Positions 33,242-43,324 of a stretch of DNA of 55,701 bases are shown here, in pieces. Within the stretch, counting starts at the first letter, position 1, and every line of letters begins with the position of its first letter. The stretch is from Acetobacterium fimetarium (lineage in GTDB: Bacteria > Bacillota > Clostridia > Eubacteriales > Eubacteriaceae): NCBI RefSeq assembly GCF_014284475.1, contig NZ_WJBC01000020.1:1-55701 (forward strand), read 5' to 3'. The notes under the pieces are model-generated. The model worked only from the letters and a program-made list of their open reading frames with translations, did no database searches and had not been told where the DNA came from. Position numbers and translations under genes: made by a program.

Positions 33242-35878
33242 ATGTCTAAAAAATGGGTTTATTTGTTTGAAGAAGGTAACGCAAACATGAAAGAGTTACT
33301 AGGGGGGAAAGGTGCCGGATTAGCGGAGATGACAAACATTGGGTTGCCTGTTCCGCAGGGTTTTACAGTAACAACTGAAGCATGCACCGAGTATTACAAT
33401 CAGGATAAAAAACTTTCAGACGAAATCGTCGATCAAATCAATAAAAATCTTGTCATTCTGGAAGCAAAATGCGAGAAAAAATTTGGTAACAAAGCAAATC
33501 CATTATTAGTATCCGTACGTTCTGGAGCAAAATTTTCCATGCCAGGCATGATGGACACCATTTTAAACCTTGGACTTAATGATGAAACCGTTGCAGGAAT
33601 TGCCGAGTCCACAAATAACGAACGATTTGCTTTCGACAGCTATCGTCGTTTCATACAAATGTTTGGTGATGTTGTTCAGGAAATCAGCAAAAATAAATTC
33701 GATAGCGTTTTGGAACATGCCAAAGAAAAAAATGGCTATAAAGATGATACTGAACTGACGGCTGATGACTTGAAGGCTGTCGTTGTAGCATACAAGAAAA
33801 TTGTCAAAGAAGAAACCGGGAAGGATTTCCCACTGGATCCCAAAGAACAATTAATGATGGCAATTGAAGCAGTGTTCAGATCTTGGAACAATAACCGTGC
33901 GATCAGCTATCGAAATATGAATGACATCCCTCATGATATTGGAACCGCTGTCAATGTTCAGTCGATGGTTTATGGAAATATGGGAGACGACTGTGGAACC
34001 GGTGTTGCGTTCACCAGAAATCCTGCCACCGGACAGAAAAAATTGTTTGGTGAGTTTTTAATTAATGCTCAGGGTGAAGATGTTGTTGCCGGTATCCGGA
34101 CACCGAAAAATATCGATGACCTCAAGGATTTGATGCCTCCAGTTTATAAACAATTCCATGAAACTGCGGAACTGCTGGAAAATCATTACAAAGATATGCA
34201 GGATATCGAATTTACCATTGAAAGAAACAAGCTCTATATGCTGCAGACCCGTACCGGAAAAAGAACAGCGGCGGCTGCTCTTCGGGCGGCAGTTGAAATG
34301 GTTGAAGAAGGTCTGATTACAAAAGAGGAAGCAATTTTGCGTTTAGATCCATTATCATTGGATCAGCTGCTGCATCCAACTTTTGAAGAAGCGGCGTTAA
34401 AAACTGCAGAACTGCTGGGAACCGGTCTTCCTGCTTCACCAGGTGCGGCCATGGGTAAGATTTATTTTACCGCTGAAGCTGTTTGTGCGGCGGCAGCGAA
34501 TGGTGAAGAGACCCTTTTGGTTAGAAAAGAAACGTCTCCTGAAGATATCGAAGGGATGAATGCTGCCAACGGAATTTTAACGGCTCGTGGCGGAATGACC
34601 TCACATGCAGCTGTTGTAGCCCGTGGTATGGGAAAATGCTGTGTTGCCGGATGTGAAGCATTCAAAGTGGATGAAGCGACCAAACAATTTGTTGTTGCCG
34701 GACAGGTGTTTAAAGAAGGTGACTATATTTCACTAAACGGCAGTACCGGAAAAGTATATAAGGGAAGCATCAAAACAGTAACACCGGAGCTATCTGGCAA
34801 CTTCGGAAAAATTATGGAATGGGCTGATGCATTCAGAACAATGGGCGTTCGAACAAATGCTGATACACCAAGAGATGCTTCGGTGGCAATCCGCTTTGGG
34901 GCAGAAGGAATCGGGCTGTGCCGAACTGAGCACATGTTCTTTGACGAAGCCCGTATTCCCAGCGTGCGACGCATGATTCTTTCCGATACGAAAGAATTGC
35001 GGGAAAAAGCACTAGCCGAAATCCTGCCGATGCAAAAAGAAGATTTCATCGGTATTTATAAAGCAATGGAAGGCCGACCGGTTACGGTTCGTCTGTTGGA
35101 TCCGCCTTTGCATGAATTCCTGCCGACTGATGAAAAAGACATTATCGCATTGGCAAAAGACCTGGGTCTCACCAAAGAAGATATGATGACAGTGATTCAC
35201 GGATTGGAAGAGTTCAATCCAATGCTTGGCCATCGTGGCTGTCGTTTGGCAATCACCTATCCTGAAATTGCTGAAATGCAGACAAGAGCCATTATGGAAG
35301 CGGCTATTGAAGTGAAGGAAGCAACCGGTTTTGACATTGTTCCTGAAATCATGATTCCACTGGTTGGAATTAATGAAGAGTTGACTTATCTGGATAAAGT
35401 AGTCCGAAACACGGTGGAAACCGTCAAAGCAGAAAAAAAATCAGATATCAAATATCTGATTGGAACGATGATGGAAATTCCCCGGGCAACCCTGATCGCC
35501 GATAAGATTGCCGAAACTGCCGAATTCTTCTCATTTGGAACCAATGACCTGACTCAGATGACTTACGGCTTCTCGCGTGATGATGCCGGTAAATTCATAA
35601 CCGATTATAAAGATAAAAATATTTTGCCAAACGATCCGTTCCAGAGTATTGACGTAGAAGGCGTAGGAAAACTGGTAGAGATGGGTGTGACTTTAGGCCG
35701 TAAAACAAAACCAAATCTAAAAGTTGGTGTCTGCGGAGAACACGGTGGCGATCCGAAATCCATTTACTTCTTCCATAAAGTGGGATTAAGTTATGTTTCC
35801 TGCTCACCATTCCGGGTGCCGATTGCCCGATTGGCAGCCGCACAGGCAGCACTTGGTCAAAGCGAAAACGACAAATAA
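33242..35878 (+). CDS. ppdK: Pyruvate, phosphate dikinase
   Basis: Reversibly makes phosphoenolpyruvate from pyruvate, ATP and phosphate, allowing PPi-linked glycolysis or gluconeogenesis from acetyl-CoA-derived pyruvate in anaerobes. Full length (878 aa): an N-terminal ATP-grasp domain (KGAGLAEMTNIGLPVPQGF at the start), a swivelling phosphohistidine domain with GGMTSHAAV where H455 is catalytic and T453 is the regulatory phosphorylation site (same numbering as the Clostridium symbiosum enzyme), and a C-terminal PEP-binding TIM barrel with GLCRTEHMFF, GHRGCRL and VGVCGEHGGDP. AGGAGG precedes ATG 33242. It is the last gene of the operon. Confidence 0.98.
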   Translation: MSKKWVYLFEEGNANMKELLGGKGAGLAEMTNIGLPVPQGFTVTTEACTEYYNQDKKLSDEIVDQINKNLVILEAKCEKKFGNKANPLLVSVRSGAKFSMPGMMDTILNLGLNDETVAGIAESTNNERFAFDSYRRFIQMFGDVVQEISKNKFDSVLEHAKEKNGYKDDTELTADDLKAVVVAYKKIVKEETGKDFPLDPKEQLMMAIEAVFRSWNNNRAISYRNMNDIPHDIGTAVNVQSMVYGNMGDDCGTGVAFTRNPATGQKKLFGEFLINAQGEDVVAGIRTPKNIDDLKDLMPPVYKQFHETAELLENHYKDMQDIEFTIERNKLYMLQTRTGKRTAAAALRAAVEMVEEGLITKEEAILRLDPLSLDQLLHPTFEEAALKTAELLGTGLPASPGAAMGKIYFTAEAVCAAAANGEETLLVRKETSPEDIEGMNAANGILTARGGMTSHAAVVARGMGKCCVAGCEAFKVDEATKQFVVAGQVFKEGDYISLNGSTGKVYKGSIKTVTPELSGNFGKIMEWADAFRTMGVRTNADTPRDASVAIRFGAEGIGLCRTEHMFFDEARIPSVRRMILSDTKELREKALAEILPMQKEDFIGIYKAMEGRPVTVRLLDPPLHEFLPTDEKDIIALAKDLGLTKEDMMTVIHGLEEFNPMLGHRGCRLAITYPEIAEMQTRAIMEAAIEVKEATGFDIVPEIMIPLVGINEELTYLDKVVRNTVETVKAEKKSDIKYLIGTMMEIPRATLIADKIAETAEFFSFGTNDLTQMTYGFSRDDAGKFITDYKDKNILPNDPFQSIDVEGVGKLVEMGVTLGRKTKPNLKVGVCGEHGGDPKSIYFFHKVGLSYVSCSPFRVPIARLAAAQAALGQSENDK

Positions 35879-35890
35879 GAAATTCTAATA

Positions 35891-35932
35891 AAAAAATCCT
35901 GGCTAATGTCAAAACATTAGCCAGGATTTTTT
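35891..35932. terminator. Bidirectional terminator between ppdK and the 85-residue gene
   Basis: Perfect 18-bp arms (35891-35908, 35915-35932) around a 6-nt loop. There is an A-run at the left and a T-run at the right, so it works for both convergent genes. Confidence 0.95.
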
Positions 35933-35946
35933 AAGGTGCCGAATTA

Positions 35947-36204
35947 CTACTTGCATTTCTGCGGAGATGGATGACGTTCTCTGAATCCTTCAAGATCTTC
36001 GGTTGGACTATAAACTTTAAGTGACATTTTATCAAGGTCGAAATCGAATTCCAGGGGGCTGTCGCCCTTAAGATCTTTTAATACATCAACAATGAGATCA
36101 CCATCATTAATCTCACTCATGGGAATGACAGCGACTCCGTGATCATCAAAACTGGCAGCTTTCACTTTTTCCTGAATCATTTCAATAACTCTTTTCTTGT
36201 CCAT
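35947..36204 (-). CDS. Small acidic protein of unknown function
   Basis: An 85-residue soluble protein that I do not recognise. It starts with a basic amphipathic helix (DKKRVIEMIQEKVKAA) and continues as an acidic, beta-type stretch with repeated Asp-hydrophobic patterns (DGDLIVDVLKDLKGDSPLEF). It ends in a proline/lysine tail with one cysteine. No signal peptide or membrane segment is present. AGAAAGAGGTG precedes ATG 36204 at good spacing and coding bias matches its neighbours, so it is probably real. It is monocistronic, convergent with ppdK and divergent from dnaG. The gap to dnaG (36205-36437) is AT-rich with no clear additional feature. Confidence 0.7.
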   Translation of the reverse strand: MDKKRVIEMIQEKVKAASFDDHGVAVIPMSEINDGDLIVDVLKDLKGDSPLEFDFDLDKMSLKVYSPTEDLEGFRERHPSPQKCK

Positions 36205-36437
36205 AAAAACACCTCTTTCTTAATATTTTGATTTAATTTGAGTATACCCTAAAAAGTTATCGCATAAACAATTTAAAAACAAAGAAAAATTTGAACGTTT
36301 CAAATTAGCGATACCCGCCGGTAGAATGCCCCAGAAACTTAATGATTCTTTAATTTTGTTTAAATTTCAAAATCGGGGATAAAAATAAAGGAAATTACTG
36401 ATTTGTTAAGAATAAGATTAAATACGGAGTTGTCTTC

Positions 36438-38249
36438 ATGATAACTGCATTAGAAAAAATAAGGGAAATATTGATGACAGCATATTATTCAGAGGAAGTA
36501 ATTCAATCAGTTGTAGAAGCAAATGACATCGTCGATGTCGTTTCAGGTTACATGACTTTAAAACGAACAGGAAATTCCTACAAAGGAAAATGTCCGTTTC
36601 ATAATGAAAAAACAGCATCCTTTACGGTGTCCAGCGAGAAGCAATTATATCATTGTTTCGGGTGTGGTGTCGGTGGAAATGTCATTACTTTCATTATGGA
36701 AATAGAAAAACTGCCTTTTGTGGATGCACTGAAATTTTTAGCGGCGAGAGTCAACCTGGTTCTGCCTGAAAAGCATAATGAACAGGAAGACCAGCAGGCC
36801 TATGAGAAGAAAAAGCGGCTCTACGATTTGCATCGGGATGCTGCGAATTACTATTACCGATGCCTGAAAACAAATCAATCAGGTATCGAGTATCTTTTAA
36901 AACGCGGTATTAGTCAGGAAACAATTAAAACGTTTGGTTTGGGTTACGCAACAGCAGATTGGGATCGTCTGTTTGGCTTTTTGAAAACAAAAGGTTACAG
37001 TATTGAAGAAATAATAGCATCGGGATTGGTACTGGTCTCTGAGAACAACCATCACTATGACCGTTTTCGAAACCGGATCATGTTTCCCATCGTTAATCCG
37101 CGCGGTCAGATCGTTGGTTTCGGCGGTCGGATCATGGCTGGGGATGCCAAAGGACCTAAATATTTAAATTCGCCGGAAACACTGATTTTTTCAAAAAGTT
37201 ATGAATTGTACAATCTAAACCATTGCAAGAAATTTATCGATGAAGGACGAATCCTGATTGTCGAAGGGTATATGGATGTTATTTCTTTATATGAAAAGGG
37301 CATAAAAAATACCGTTGCGGCATTGGGAACTGCATTTACCGCATTTCATGGGAAAATTCTTGAACGATATGCCAATGAAGTGGTTCTGACCTTTGATGGC
37401 GACAGTGCCGGAGCAGCGGCGACAGAAAAAGCGATGAACATCTTGAAAAACACCAATTTAAATGTTAAAATAGTAATCTTGCCGGAAAAGGATGATCCGG
37501 ACTCATACGTCCAAAAATATGGCTTTGATGGTTTCAATGATTTGGTATCCAACGCTTTAACGATTATTGAATATCAGTTGAGATTACTGAAAAAGAAAAA
37601 TGATCTTACGCAAACCGATGGACGGCTGAACTATGGAAATGAGGCCATCAAAGTTTTAAAAGGTCTTTCAGGATCCGTCGAGATTGATTATTACAGTAAA
37701 ATGGTTGCCAAAGAGACCGGCATCAATCAGGAAGTCATCCGTCGCGAAGTGATTCGCTCAAAAACAAACGCCAATCAGTCAACCGGGATAAATTTGAACA
37801 GGAAAGAGCCAGCGGATACAAAGATACCAAAAGCTTATGAAAAAGCTCAGCAACTGGCGATCCAGTATTGTTTGAAAGCACCCGATTCGATCGCAGCATT
37901 TCCAGGCGAGTACTTGACCGATGATTTTTATCAGAGATTGCTGACAAGTGCATCGGAAAGAATACAAGAAGACGGAAAAATTGAAATAAATCGATTATTA
38001 TCTCATTTTCACGATCCTGGGGAGACTCAGATAATCGTTGAGCTGATGATGAATGAGAAGGAAGTTTCCCGGATCGATTACCAGGATGCACTGGAAATCA
38101 TGAAACGTTTTTATAACAAGGCGCAACTTGGCCAACTTTCGGAGCAGATAAAAAGAGAAACAACGAATGGTAATGACGATGAGGTGGCAAAGCTCACCAA
38201 TCAATTAATTGAAATGAAGAAAATGATGAAGGATAACGGGAGGCACTAA
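36438..38249 (+). CDS. dnaG: DNA primase
   Basis: Makes RNA primers at the replication fork. The 603 residues contain a CHC2 zinc-binding domain (C52, H55, C73, C76 in [10 protein letters not shown] and [11 protein letters not shown]), the catalytic core ([19 protein letters not shown]), a TOPRIM domain ([13 protein letters not shown], about 272-285, then [11 protein letters not shown]) and a C-terminal helicase-interaction region. Two starts are possible: ATG 36438 (GGAG 8 nt upstream) and ATG 36474 (AAGGGA upstream), the latter giving a length closer to Bacillus DnaG at the N-terminus. First gene of the macromolecular synthesis operon; rpoD follows after one base. Confidence 0.97.
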   Translation: MITALEKIREILMTAYYSEEVIQSVVEANDIVDVVSGYMTLKRTGNSYKGKCPFHNEKTASFTVSSEKQLYHCFGCGVGGNVITFIMEIEKLPFVDALKFLAARVNLVLPEKHNEQEDQQAYEKKKRLYDLHRDAANYYYRCLKTNQSGIEYLLKRGISQETIKTFGLGYATADWDRLFGFLKTKGYSIEEIIASGLVLVSENNHHYDRFRNRIMFPIVNPRGQIVGFGGRIMAGDAKGPKYLNSPETLIFSKSYELYNLNHCKKFIDEGRILIVEGYMDVISLYEKGIKNTVAALGTAFTAFHGKILERYANEVVLTFDGDSAGAAATEKAMNILKNTNLNVKIVILPEKDDPDSYVQKYGFDGFNDLVSNALTIIEYQLRLLKKKNDLTQTDGRLNYGNEAIKVLKGLSGSVEIDYYSKMVAKETGINQEVIRREVIRSKTNANQSTGINLNRKEPADTKIPKAYEKAQQLAIQYCLKAPDSIAAFPGEYLTDDFYQRLLTSASERIQEDGKIEINRLLSHFHDPGETQIIVELMMNEKEVSRIDYQDALEIMKRFYNKAQLGQLSEQIKRETTNGNDDEVAKLTNQLIEMKKMMKDNGRH

Positions 38250-38250
38250 A

Positions 38251-39393
38251 ATGAAACAAGAAAAATTAGAAGTCGTCATTGATATTGATGATGACGAAAA
38301 TACAGCCGAAAAGATTGCTGTCGATCAAATGCCGGAAGTTCAACTTCTTTTAAAACGTGGTAAAACAAAAGGAAGCCTGAATAACCACGATTTTGAAGAA
38401 ATTTTAGAAAAAATAGAACTGGATCCGGAAGAAATTGATTCGATCTATCTATTCCTTCAAAAGGAAGGAATAGAAATTGCTTTTTCAGATCTTGAACTGG
38501 AAGCCCTGGATGCTGCCGAGCTTGAAGAAGAAAATCAGAAAGAGCTTGAATTAGCTGATTCAGTCAGTGTGAATGACCCGGTACGGCTTTACCTGAAAGA
38601 AATCGGCAAGGTGCCATTATTGACTGGTGATGAAGAAATGGCGCTGGCCAAACGGATGGAAGCCGGTGATGACAGTGCCAAAAAAGAATTGGCTGAGGCC
38701 AACCTGCGTCTGGTTGTCAGTATTGCAAAACGCTATGTCGGCCGGGGCATGTCCTTCTTGGATCTGATTCAAGAAGGAAATCTGGGACTGATCAAAGCGG
38801 TAGAAAAATTTGACTACACCAAAGGGTTTAAATTCAGCACCTATGCAACCTGGTGGATACGTCAGGCGATCACCCGCGCTATCGCCGATCAGGCGAGAAC
38901 CATTCGGATTCCGGTTCATATGGTTGAAACCATAAATAAACTGATCCGGGTTTCGCGACAGTTGCTGCAGGAGTATGGCAGGGAACCAACCCCGGCTGAA
39001 ATCGGCAAGGAAATGGGATTCTCGGAAGAAAAAGTCCGTGAAATCCAGAAGATTGCTCAGGATCCGGTTTCCCTGGAAACACCGATTGGGGAAGAGGAAG
39101 ACAGCCATCTTGGTGATTTCATTCAGGATGAAGATGCGCCGGCGCCGGCGGAAGCGGCATCTTACGCGTTGCTGAAAGAGCAGTTGATTGAAGTGCTGAA
39201 CACCTTGACAGAACGTGAAGAGAAAGTTTTACGGCTGCGATTTGGTTTGGATGACGGCCGCGCCCGGACTTTGGAAGAAGTTGGTAAAGAATTCAATGTA
39301 ACCAGAGAGCGGATCCGCCAGATTGAAGCGAAAGCTTTGCGCAAACTCAGACATCCCAGCCGCAGCAAGAAGCTCAAGGACTATTTAACGTAA
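38251..39393 (+). CDS. rpoD: Primary RNA polymerase sigma factor (sigma A/70)
   Basis: A 380-residue housekeeping sigma factor: a short region 1.1, region 1.2 ([19 protein letters not shown], about 107-125), region 2 with the -10 reading helix ([19 protein letters not shown]), region 3 ([16 protein letters not shown]) and region 4 with the -35 reading HTH ([27 protein letters not shown]). It has the compact length usual in Firmicutes. It begins one base after dnaG with GGGAGG inside the dnaG end, so expression is coupled. Confidence 0.98.
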   Translation: MKQEKLEVVIDIDDDENTAEKIAVDQMPEVQLLLKRGKTKGSLNNHDFEEILEKIELDPEEIDSIYLFLQKEGIEIAFSDLELEALDAAELEEENQKELELADSVSVNDPVRLYLKEIGKVPLLTGDEEMALAKRMEAGDDSAKKELAEANLRLVVSIAKRYVGRGMSFLDLIQEGNLGLIKAVEKFDYTKGFKFSTYATWWIRQAITRAIADQARTIRIPVHMVETINKLIRVSRQLLQEYGREPTPAEIGKEMGFSEEKVREIQKIAQDPVSLETPIGEEEDSHLGDFIQDEDAPAPAEAASYALLKEQLIEVLNTLTEREEKVLRLRFGLDDGRARTLEEVGKEFNVTRERIRQIEAKALRKLRHPSRSKKLKDYLT

Positions 39394-39394
39394 A

Positions 39395-40090
39395 ATGAAT
39401 ATTCAATTGAGTCCACGTTTGAAAGTCATTGCAGACTGTGTGATCGGGGCAAAAAGCATGGCCGATATCGGTACCGATCATGGCTATCTGCCGGTTACAC
39501 TGGTTGCGGGAAATCAGGTATCAACCGCAATCGCTGTTGATGTCAATAAAATGCCGCTAGAAAAAACAAAGAAAATAATCAGCACGCATGGACTTGAAAA
39601 ATCCATTGAGACCCGACTTGGATCGGGTCTTTCTGTGCTTGAACCAGGGGAAGTTGAAGTCATTGTTATTGCGGGAATGGGCGGGCTTCTGATTCGGGAT
39701 TGCCTGAAAGCGGACAGTGCGGTTGCCCAAAATACAAAAAAACTGATTCTGCAGCCGATGAATAATCAAAAGATACTGCGACGATACCTGGAGGAAAACG
39801 GGTATCAGATCACCCGAGAAGAATTAGCCCAGGAAGACGAACGCATTTACGAAGTGATGGTCGTTGAGCCGGGAGAAATGGTGTTCACTAATCCACTGGA
39901 ATACGATTTGGGCCATCATTTTATGGCCAACAAACATCCGTTATTGAAAGCTCTGATTGACCGAAAGATAAGTCTGGAAGAAAAGATTCGGGAAAATACC
40001 CGGGGAAAAGATACGTCCTTTGCAAGACAGCAGTTTCTGGCGAGCGAAGCGTATATAAAAAAACTGAATGAGGTAAAAAAATGTCTGTAA
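39395..40090 (+). CDS. trmK: tRNA (adenine(22)-N1)-methyltransferase
   Basis: A 231-residue Rossmann methyltransferase of the TrmK/YqfN family, which makes m1A22 in tRNA-Ser and tRNA-Tyr. SAM motif I is MADIGTDHGYLPV (about 18-30), followed by AIAVDVNKMPLEK, the catalytic-area VIVIAGMGGLLI and the motif LQPMNN, then a C-terminal coiled helical region. The position after rpoD is the conserved location in Firmicutes. It starts one base after rpoD and overlaps the next gene by 10 bp. Confidence 0.95.
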   Translation: MNIQLSPRLKVIADCVIGAKSMADIGTDHGYLPVTLVAGNQVSTAIAVDVNKMPLEKTKKIISTHGLEKSIETRLGSGLSVLEPGEVEVIVIAGMGGLLIRDCLKADSAVAQNTKKLILQPMNNQKILRRYLEENGYQITREELAQEDERIYEVMVVEPGEMVFTNPLEYDLGHHFMANKHPLLKALIDRKISLEEKIRENTRGKDTSFARQQFLASEAYIKKLNEVKKCL

Positions 40091-41199
40091 AACTCAGTGA
40101 AATAACCGGTTTGATCGAGAAAGTCGCGCCTAAAAACATCGCGGAAAATTGGGACAATGTCGGACTGCAGGTAGGGTCGAGCAGACAGCTGATCGAGCGG
40201 ATCGTGCTGACTCTCGATGTAACCGCCGATGTGGTCAAGGAAGCGGTAGAGAAAAAGGCGGATCTGATTATTGCCCATCACCCCTTTATCTTTCATGGTT
40301 TGAAGACGCTTGCTGCGGACAATGAAAAAGGCCAATTGATTACAATGCTGATAAAAAATGACATTGCCCTTTACGTTGCCCATACAAATCTGGATAAAGC
40401 GGAAAACGGCCTAAACGACTTTTTGGCACAGCTGCTTGGTCTGGCAGACCGACAGACACTGGAGCCGTCAAACCCGGAAAACTTTGTTAAACTGGTGGTT
40501 TATACACCCCAGGAAGCAACGGATAAAATCATCGATGCTTTTGGCAAGCATGGTGCCGGTTCAATTGGCGACTACGACTATTGCAGCTATCGCTCATCCG
40601 GCATCGGCACGTTTCGTCCCCGGCCGGGTGCAAATCCTTATATTGGAGAAATTGATGCGATTACCAGTGTTGATGAAGACCGCATCGAAGCCATTGTTCC
40701 CAGGAATTCGTTGAAACAGCTGCTCATTCAATTGAAAAATAGTCATCCCTATGAAGAAATGGCTTACGATATCATTCCGCTCGAAAACGGCGCGTTCATT
40801 AATCAACGCGGATTAGGCAAAATCGGCTGGCTTAAGAAACCGATGCGGTCCGTCGACTTCATCGATTATGTGAAAAAGACTTTGAATCTGAAGGCCCTGC
40901 GAGCGGCGGGAAAGATGCCGGCAACGATTCAACGGGTTGCCGTTTGCTCAGGCGCCGGCGCCGATCTGATTGGGTTGGCCAAAGCAAAAAAAGCCGACGT
41001 GCTGATCACCGGAGACTTAAAATATCATGATGGTCAGCGGGCTCAGGAAAACAATTTCTGGGTAATCGATGCCGGACATTTTGGTACGGAGAAATGCGTG
41101 GTGGATTGCTTCAAGCAGATTATCCAAGCGGGTTTGCCGGAAAATTGCCCGGAAATATTGACTGCGGCATCGTCACAAGACTATATTTCAAATTACTAG
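40081..41199 (+). CDS. Nif3-like dinuclear metal-centre hexameric protein
   Basis: A 372-residue member of the NIF3/DUF34 family. It shows the N-terminal PKNIAENWDNVGLQVGS, metal ligands in IIAHHPFIFHG and AHTNLDKA, and C-terminal DAGHFGTEKCVVD. The central insert (about 125-230) is the PII-like domain present in Bacillus YqfO. Members form toroidal hexamers with two metals per subunit; the biochemical role is unsettled, although links to GTP cyclohydrolase-like chemistry and metal handling have been proposed. AATGAGG precedes ATG 40081. It is the last gene of the dnaG operon. Confidence 0.93.
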   Translation: MSVKLSEITGLIEKVAPKNIAENWDNVGLQVGSSRQLIERIVLTLDVTADVVKEAVEKKADLIIAHHPFIFHGLKTLAADNEKGQLITMLIKNDIALYVAHTNLDKAENGLNDFLAQLLGLADRQTLEPSNPENFVKLVVYTPQEATDKIIDAFGKHGAGSIGDYDYCSYRSSGIGTFRPRPGANPYIGEIDAITSVDEDRIEAIVPRNSLKQLLIQLKNSHPYEEMAYDIIPLENGAFINQRGLGKIGWLKKPMRSVDFIDYVKKTLNLKALRAAGKMPATIQRVAVCSGAGADLIGLAKAKKADVLITGDLKYHDGQRAQENNFWVIDAGHFGTEKCVVDCFKQIIQAGLPENCPEILTAASSQDYISNY

Positions 41200-41208
41200 A
41201 AATAGTTA

Positions 41209-41237
41209 TTGAAATTCAGCCGCAAAAAATGTATACT
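41209..41237 (+). promoter_or_regulatory. rnpB promoter
   Basis: TTGAAA (41209-41214), a 17-bp spacer and TATACT (41232-41237), which predicts a start near 41245-41250, at the 5' end of the RNase P RNA. Confidence 0.75.
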
Positions 41238-41249
41238 ATATTGATTTAG

Positions 41250-41579
41250 TAAGTCAGATAGTCGCACCCGGTTAACGCCGGTTGAGGAAAGTCCGAGCTC
41301 CCCAGAGCATGGTGCCGGGTAACACCCGGTGGAGGCAACTCTAAGGCCAGTGCAACAGAAAGTATACCGCCAGCAATGGTAAGGATGAAAGGGTGAGGTA
41401 AGAGCTCACCAGCGGTGTGGTGACACATCGGCTATGTAAACCCCACCTGGAGCAAGACCAAGAACGGACTTTAAAAGACGGCTGCTCGTCGTTGTCCTAT
41501 GGTAGGTCGCTGGAATTTATTGGCAACAATAAATCGAGATAGATGACTATTTAAACAGAACTCGGCTTATAGACTTAGT
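41250..41579 (+). ncRNA. rnpB: RNase P RNA, bacterial
   Basis: The catalytic RNA that trims tRNA 5' leaders. The 5' conserved region GAGGAAAGTCCGAGCTCC (41282-41299) and the 3' conserved ACAGAACTCGGCTTATAG (41555-41572) pair to form P4, and TAAGTC/GACTTA at the ends makes P1. Internal CCTATGGTAGG and the GGTAAGGATGAAAGGGTG region also match. Ends are judged from P1 and are accurate to a few bases. It has its own promoter and terminator. Confidence 0.95.
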
Positions 41580-41600
41580 AAATCACCATTGTCAATTAAG

Positions 41601-41631
41601 GACTATCGTAAACTTTGCGATGGTCTTTTTT
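41601..41631 (+). terminator. rnpB terminator
   Basis: GACTATCG (41601-41608) pairs with CGATGGTC (41618-41625), followed by TTTTTTGC. Confidence 0.9.
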
Positions 41632-41646
41632 GCATCTTAAACAGAA

Positions 41647-41689
41647 AAAACGCAATTTAAAGAGTTTATTCTTTAAAATAATGCGTTTT
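41647..41689. terminator. Second hairpin between rnpB and the kinase gene
   Basis: Arms AAAACGCA and TGCGTTTT with inner TTTAAAGA/TCTTTAAA pair almost fully. A C plus T-run follows on the plus side and an A-run precedes on the left. It is a backup terminator just before the next promoter. Confidence 0.65.
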
Positions 41690-41692
41690 CTT

Positions 41693-41720
41693 TTGAATGT
41701 TAACAACTATTTGTTATAAT
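41693..41720 (+). promoter_or_regulatory. Promoter of the FGGY kinase gene
   Basis: TTGAAT (41693-41698), a 16-bp spacer and perfect TATAAT (41715-41720). The expected start near 41727 leaves only about 11 nt before ATG 41738 but a normal leader for TTG 41756. Confidence 0.75.
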
Positions 41721-41755
41721 AGAATGAAAATAGCGGGATGTTTGGAGAATCGAAC

Positions 41756-43279
41756 TTGGATAAATTTGGGAACAAGAATATTGTATTAGCAATTGACTGC
41801 GGCACAAGAGGGATCAGAGGGATCCTTTTTGATGACTTTGGAAATGAACTGGGAAAGAGCGAGCAAATTTTTGACGGCTACTATTCAAAATCGTTTCAAT
41901 GGAAGGAAGCACCACCGGAAATGTTCTGGAATGGTTTGGTGGACGTAGTCAGGGAGCTCAATCAAAAAGACCCGGTTCTTTTTAATGCAATTCAGGGCAT
42001 GACGGTATCATGTCAGCGTGATGTCATCACCGTGGTTGATAAAAAAGGGGAACCGCTGCGTGATTTCATCAGCTGGCTGGATCGAAGAGAACTGGATGAG
42101 GCACTGCCATTTGGAATCCCCTATGCCCTGCTGTTTAAAATGATTGGATTCAGTGATGCTGCAAAATCATTCAGTCGCTTAACCCATGCCAATTGGATCA
42201 AAGTGCATGAACCGGAGCTCTGGGAAAAAGCTGATAAGGTGGTTCTTTTATCCACCTATCTTGTCACGAAGCTGACCGGGCAGATCAGGGACAGTCGTTC
42301 GGCCATTGCCGGGCATCTGCCCTTTGATACCAAAAGGAAACAATGGTGCAAAAAAAATGATGTCAAGTATCAGATCATCCAGGTCGAACCGGAAAAATGT
42401 TATGATTTGGTCGATTCGTTTGAAATTATCGGCAAACTGACGCCGGAGGCATCGCAATTAACCGGTTTGCCCCTAGGCCTTCCCGTGGTGTCATCGGGCA
42501 CCGATAAGGGCTGTGAAACGGTCGGAGTGGGAGCGTTAACACCGGAAACGGCCAGCATTTCTTTGGGTACCCAGTCGACGGTGGAAATTTCCACTACGAA
42601 ATATGTTGAACTGTATCCTTTTTATCCCTCCTTTGCAGCGGTTCAAAACGATGCATACAATCCCGAGGTGACCATTTATCATGGCTTTTGGATGGTGAAC
42701 TGGTTTGTTAAAGAATTTCTGGAACCGGTAAATCCCGATGCGCTTCATACCCTTCTGGAGGAGTATCTCAAGGAGACAACGCCAGGTGCGGATGGCCTCG
42801 TCCATCAGCCGTACTGGGGAATGGAGGCCTTCAAACCAGAAGCGCGAGGTTCCTTCATCGGCTTCACGGAAGGCCACACCAAGAAGCACATCTATCGGGC
42901 GATTGTTGAAGGATTGGGATTTGGCCTGCGGGAAGGACTGGAACTGATTGAATCAAAAACGAAAATCCCGGTGCAAACCATCGGTCTTTCGGGCGGCGGA
43001 TCCAGAAGTGATGGTGTTACCCAGATTATGGCGGATATCTTCAACCGACCGGTCTATCGGGTGCAGACCTTTGAAACAACGGGATTAGGTGCAGCGATGG
43101 CGACGTTTGTGGGCTTGGAACATTTTGAAAGCATTGAAAAAGCCGGCGAACAGATGGTGCATCAGTCACAGGTGTTTACCCCGGACCCGGCGAATGTGAG
43201 AAAGTATTCAGGAATTTATAATAAAATATATAAGAAACTCTATGGTCGCGTAAAACCGCTGTATCAATCGTATCAATAA
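41756..43279 (+). CDS. FGGY-family carbohydrate kinase
   Basis: A kinase of about 507 residues with the xylulokinase/FGGY architecture: an N-terminal ASKHA half with LAIDCGTRGIRGILFD (phosphate 1), catalytic-area ISWLDRRELDEA, and a C-terminal half with GTDKGCETVGVGALTPETASISLGTQ, IVEGLGFGLREGLELIE and LSGGGSRSDGVTQIMADIF, the adenosine site. It phosphorylates a sugar or polyol; the substrate cannot be assigned and no sugar genes adjoin. Start TTG 41756 is preferred because GGAGA lies 7 nt upstream; ATG 41738 is in frame but has almost no leader and no ribosome site. Confidence 0.87.
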   Translation: MDKFGNKNIVLAIDCGTRGIRGILFDDFGNELGKSEQIFDGYYSKSFQWKEAPPEMFWNGLVDVVRELNQKDPVLFNAIQGMTVSCQRDVITVVDKKGEPLRDFISWLDRRELDEALPFGIPYALLFKMIGFSDAAKSFSRLTHANWIKVHEPELWEKADKVVLLSTYLVTKLTGQIRDSRSAIAGHLPFDTKRKQWCKKNDVKYQIIQVEPEKCYDLVDSFEIIGKLTPEASQLTGLPLGLPVVSSGTDKGCETVGVGALTPETASISLGTQSTVEISTTKYVELYPFYPSFAAVQNDAYNPEVTIYHGFWMVNWFVKEFLEPVNPDALHTLLEEYLKETTPGADGLVHQPYWGMEAFKPEARGSFIGFTEGHTKKHIYRAIVEGLGFGLREGLELIESKTKIPVQTIGLSGGGSRSDGVTQIMADIFNRPVYRVQTFETTGLGAAMATFVGLEHFESIEKAGEQMVHQSQVFTPDPANVRKYSGIYNKIYKKLYGRVKPLYQSYQ

Positions 43280-43324
43280 AATGCAGTACTGCTGACATAT
43301 TAGAAGAAGAGGTCATAAGATTTA

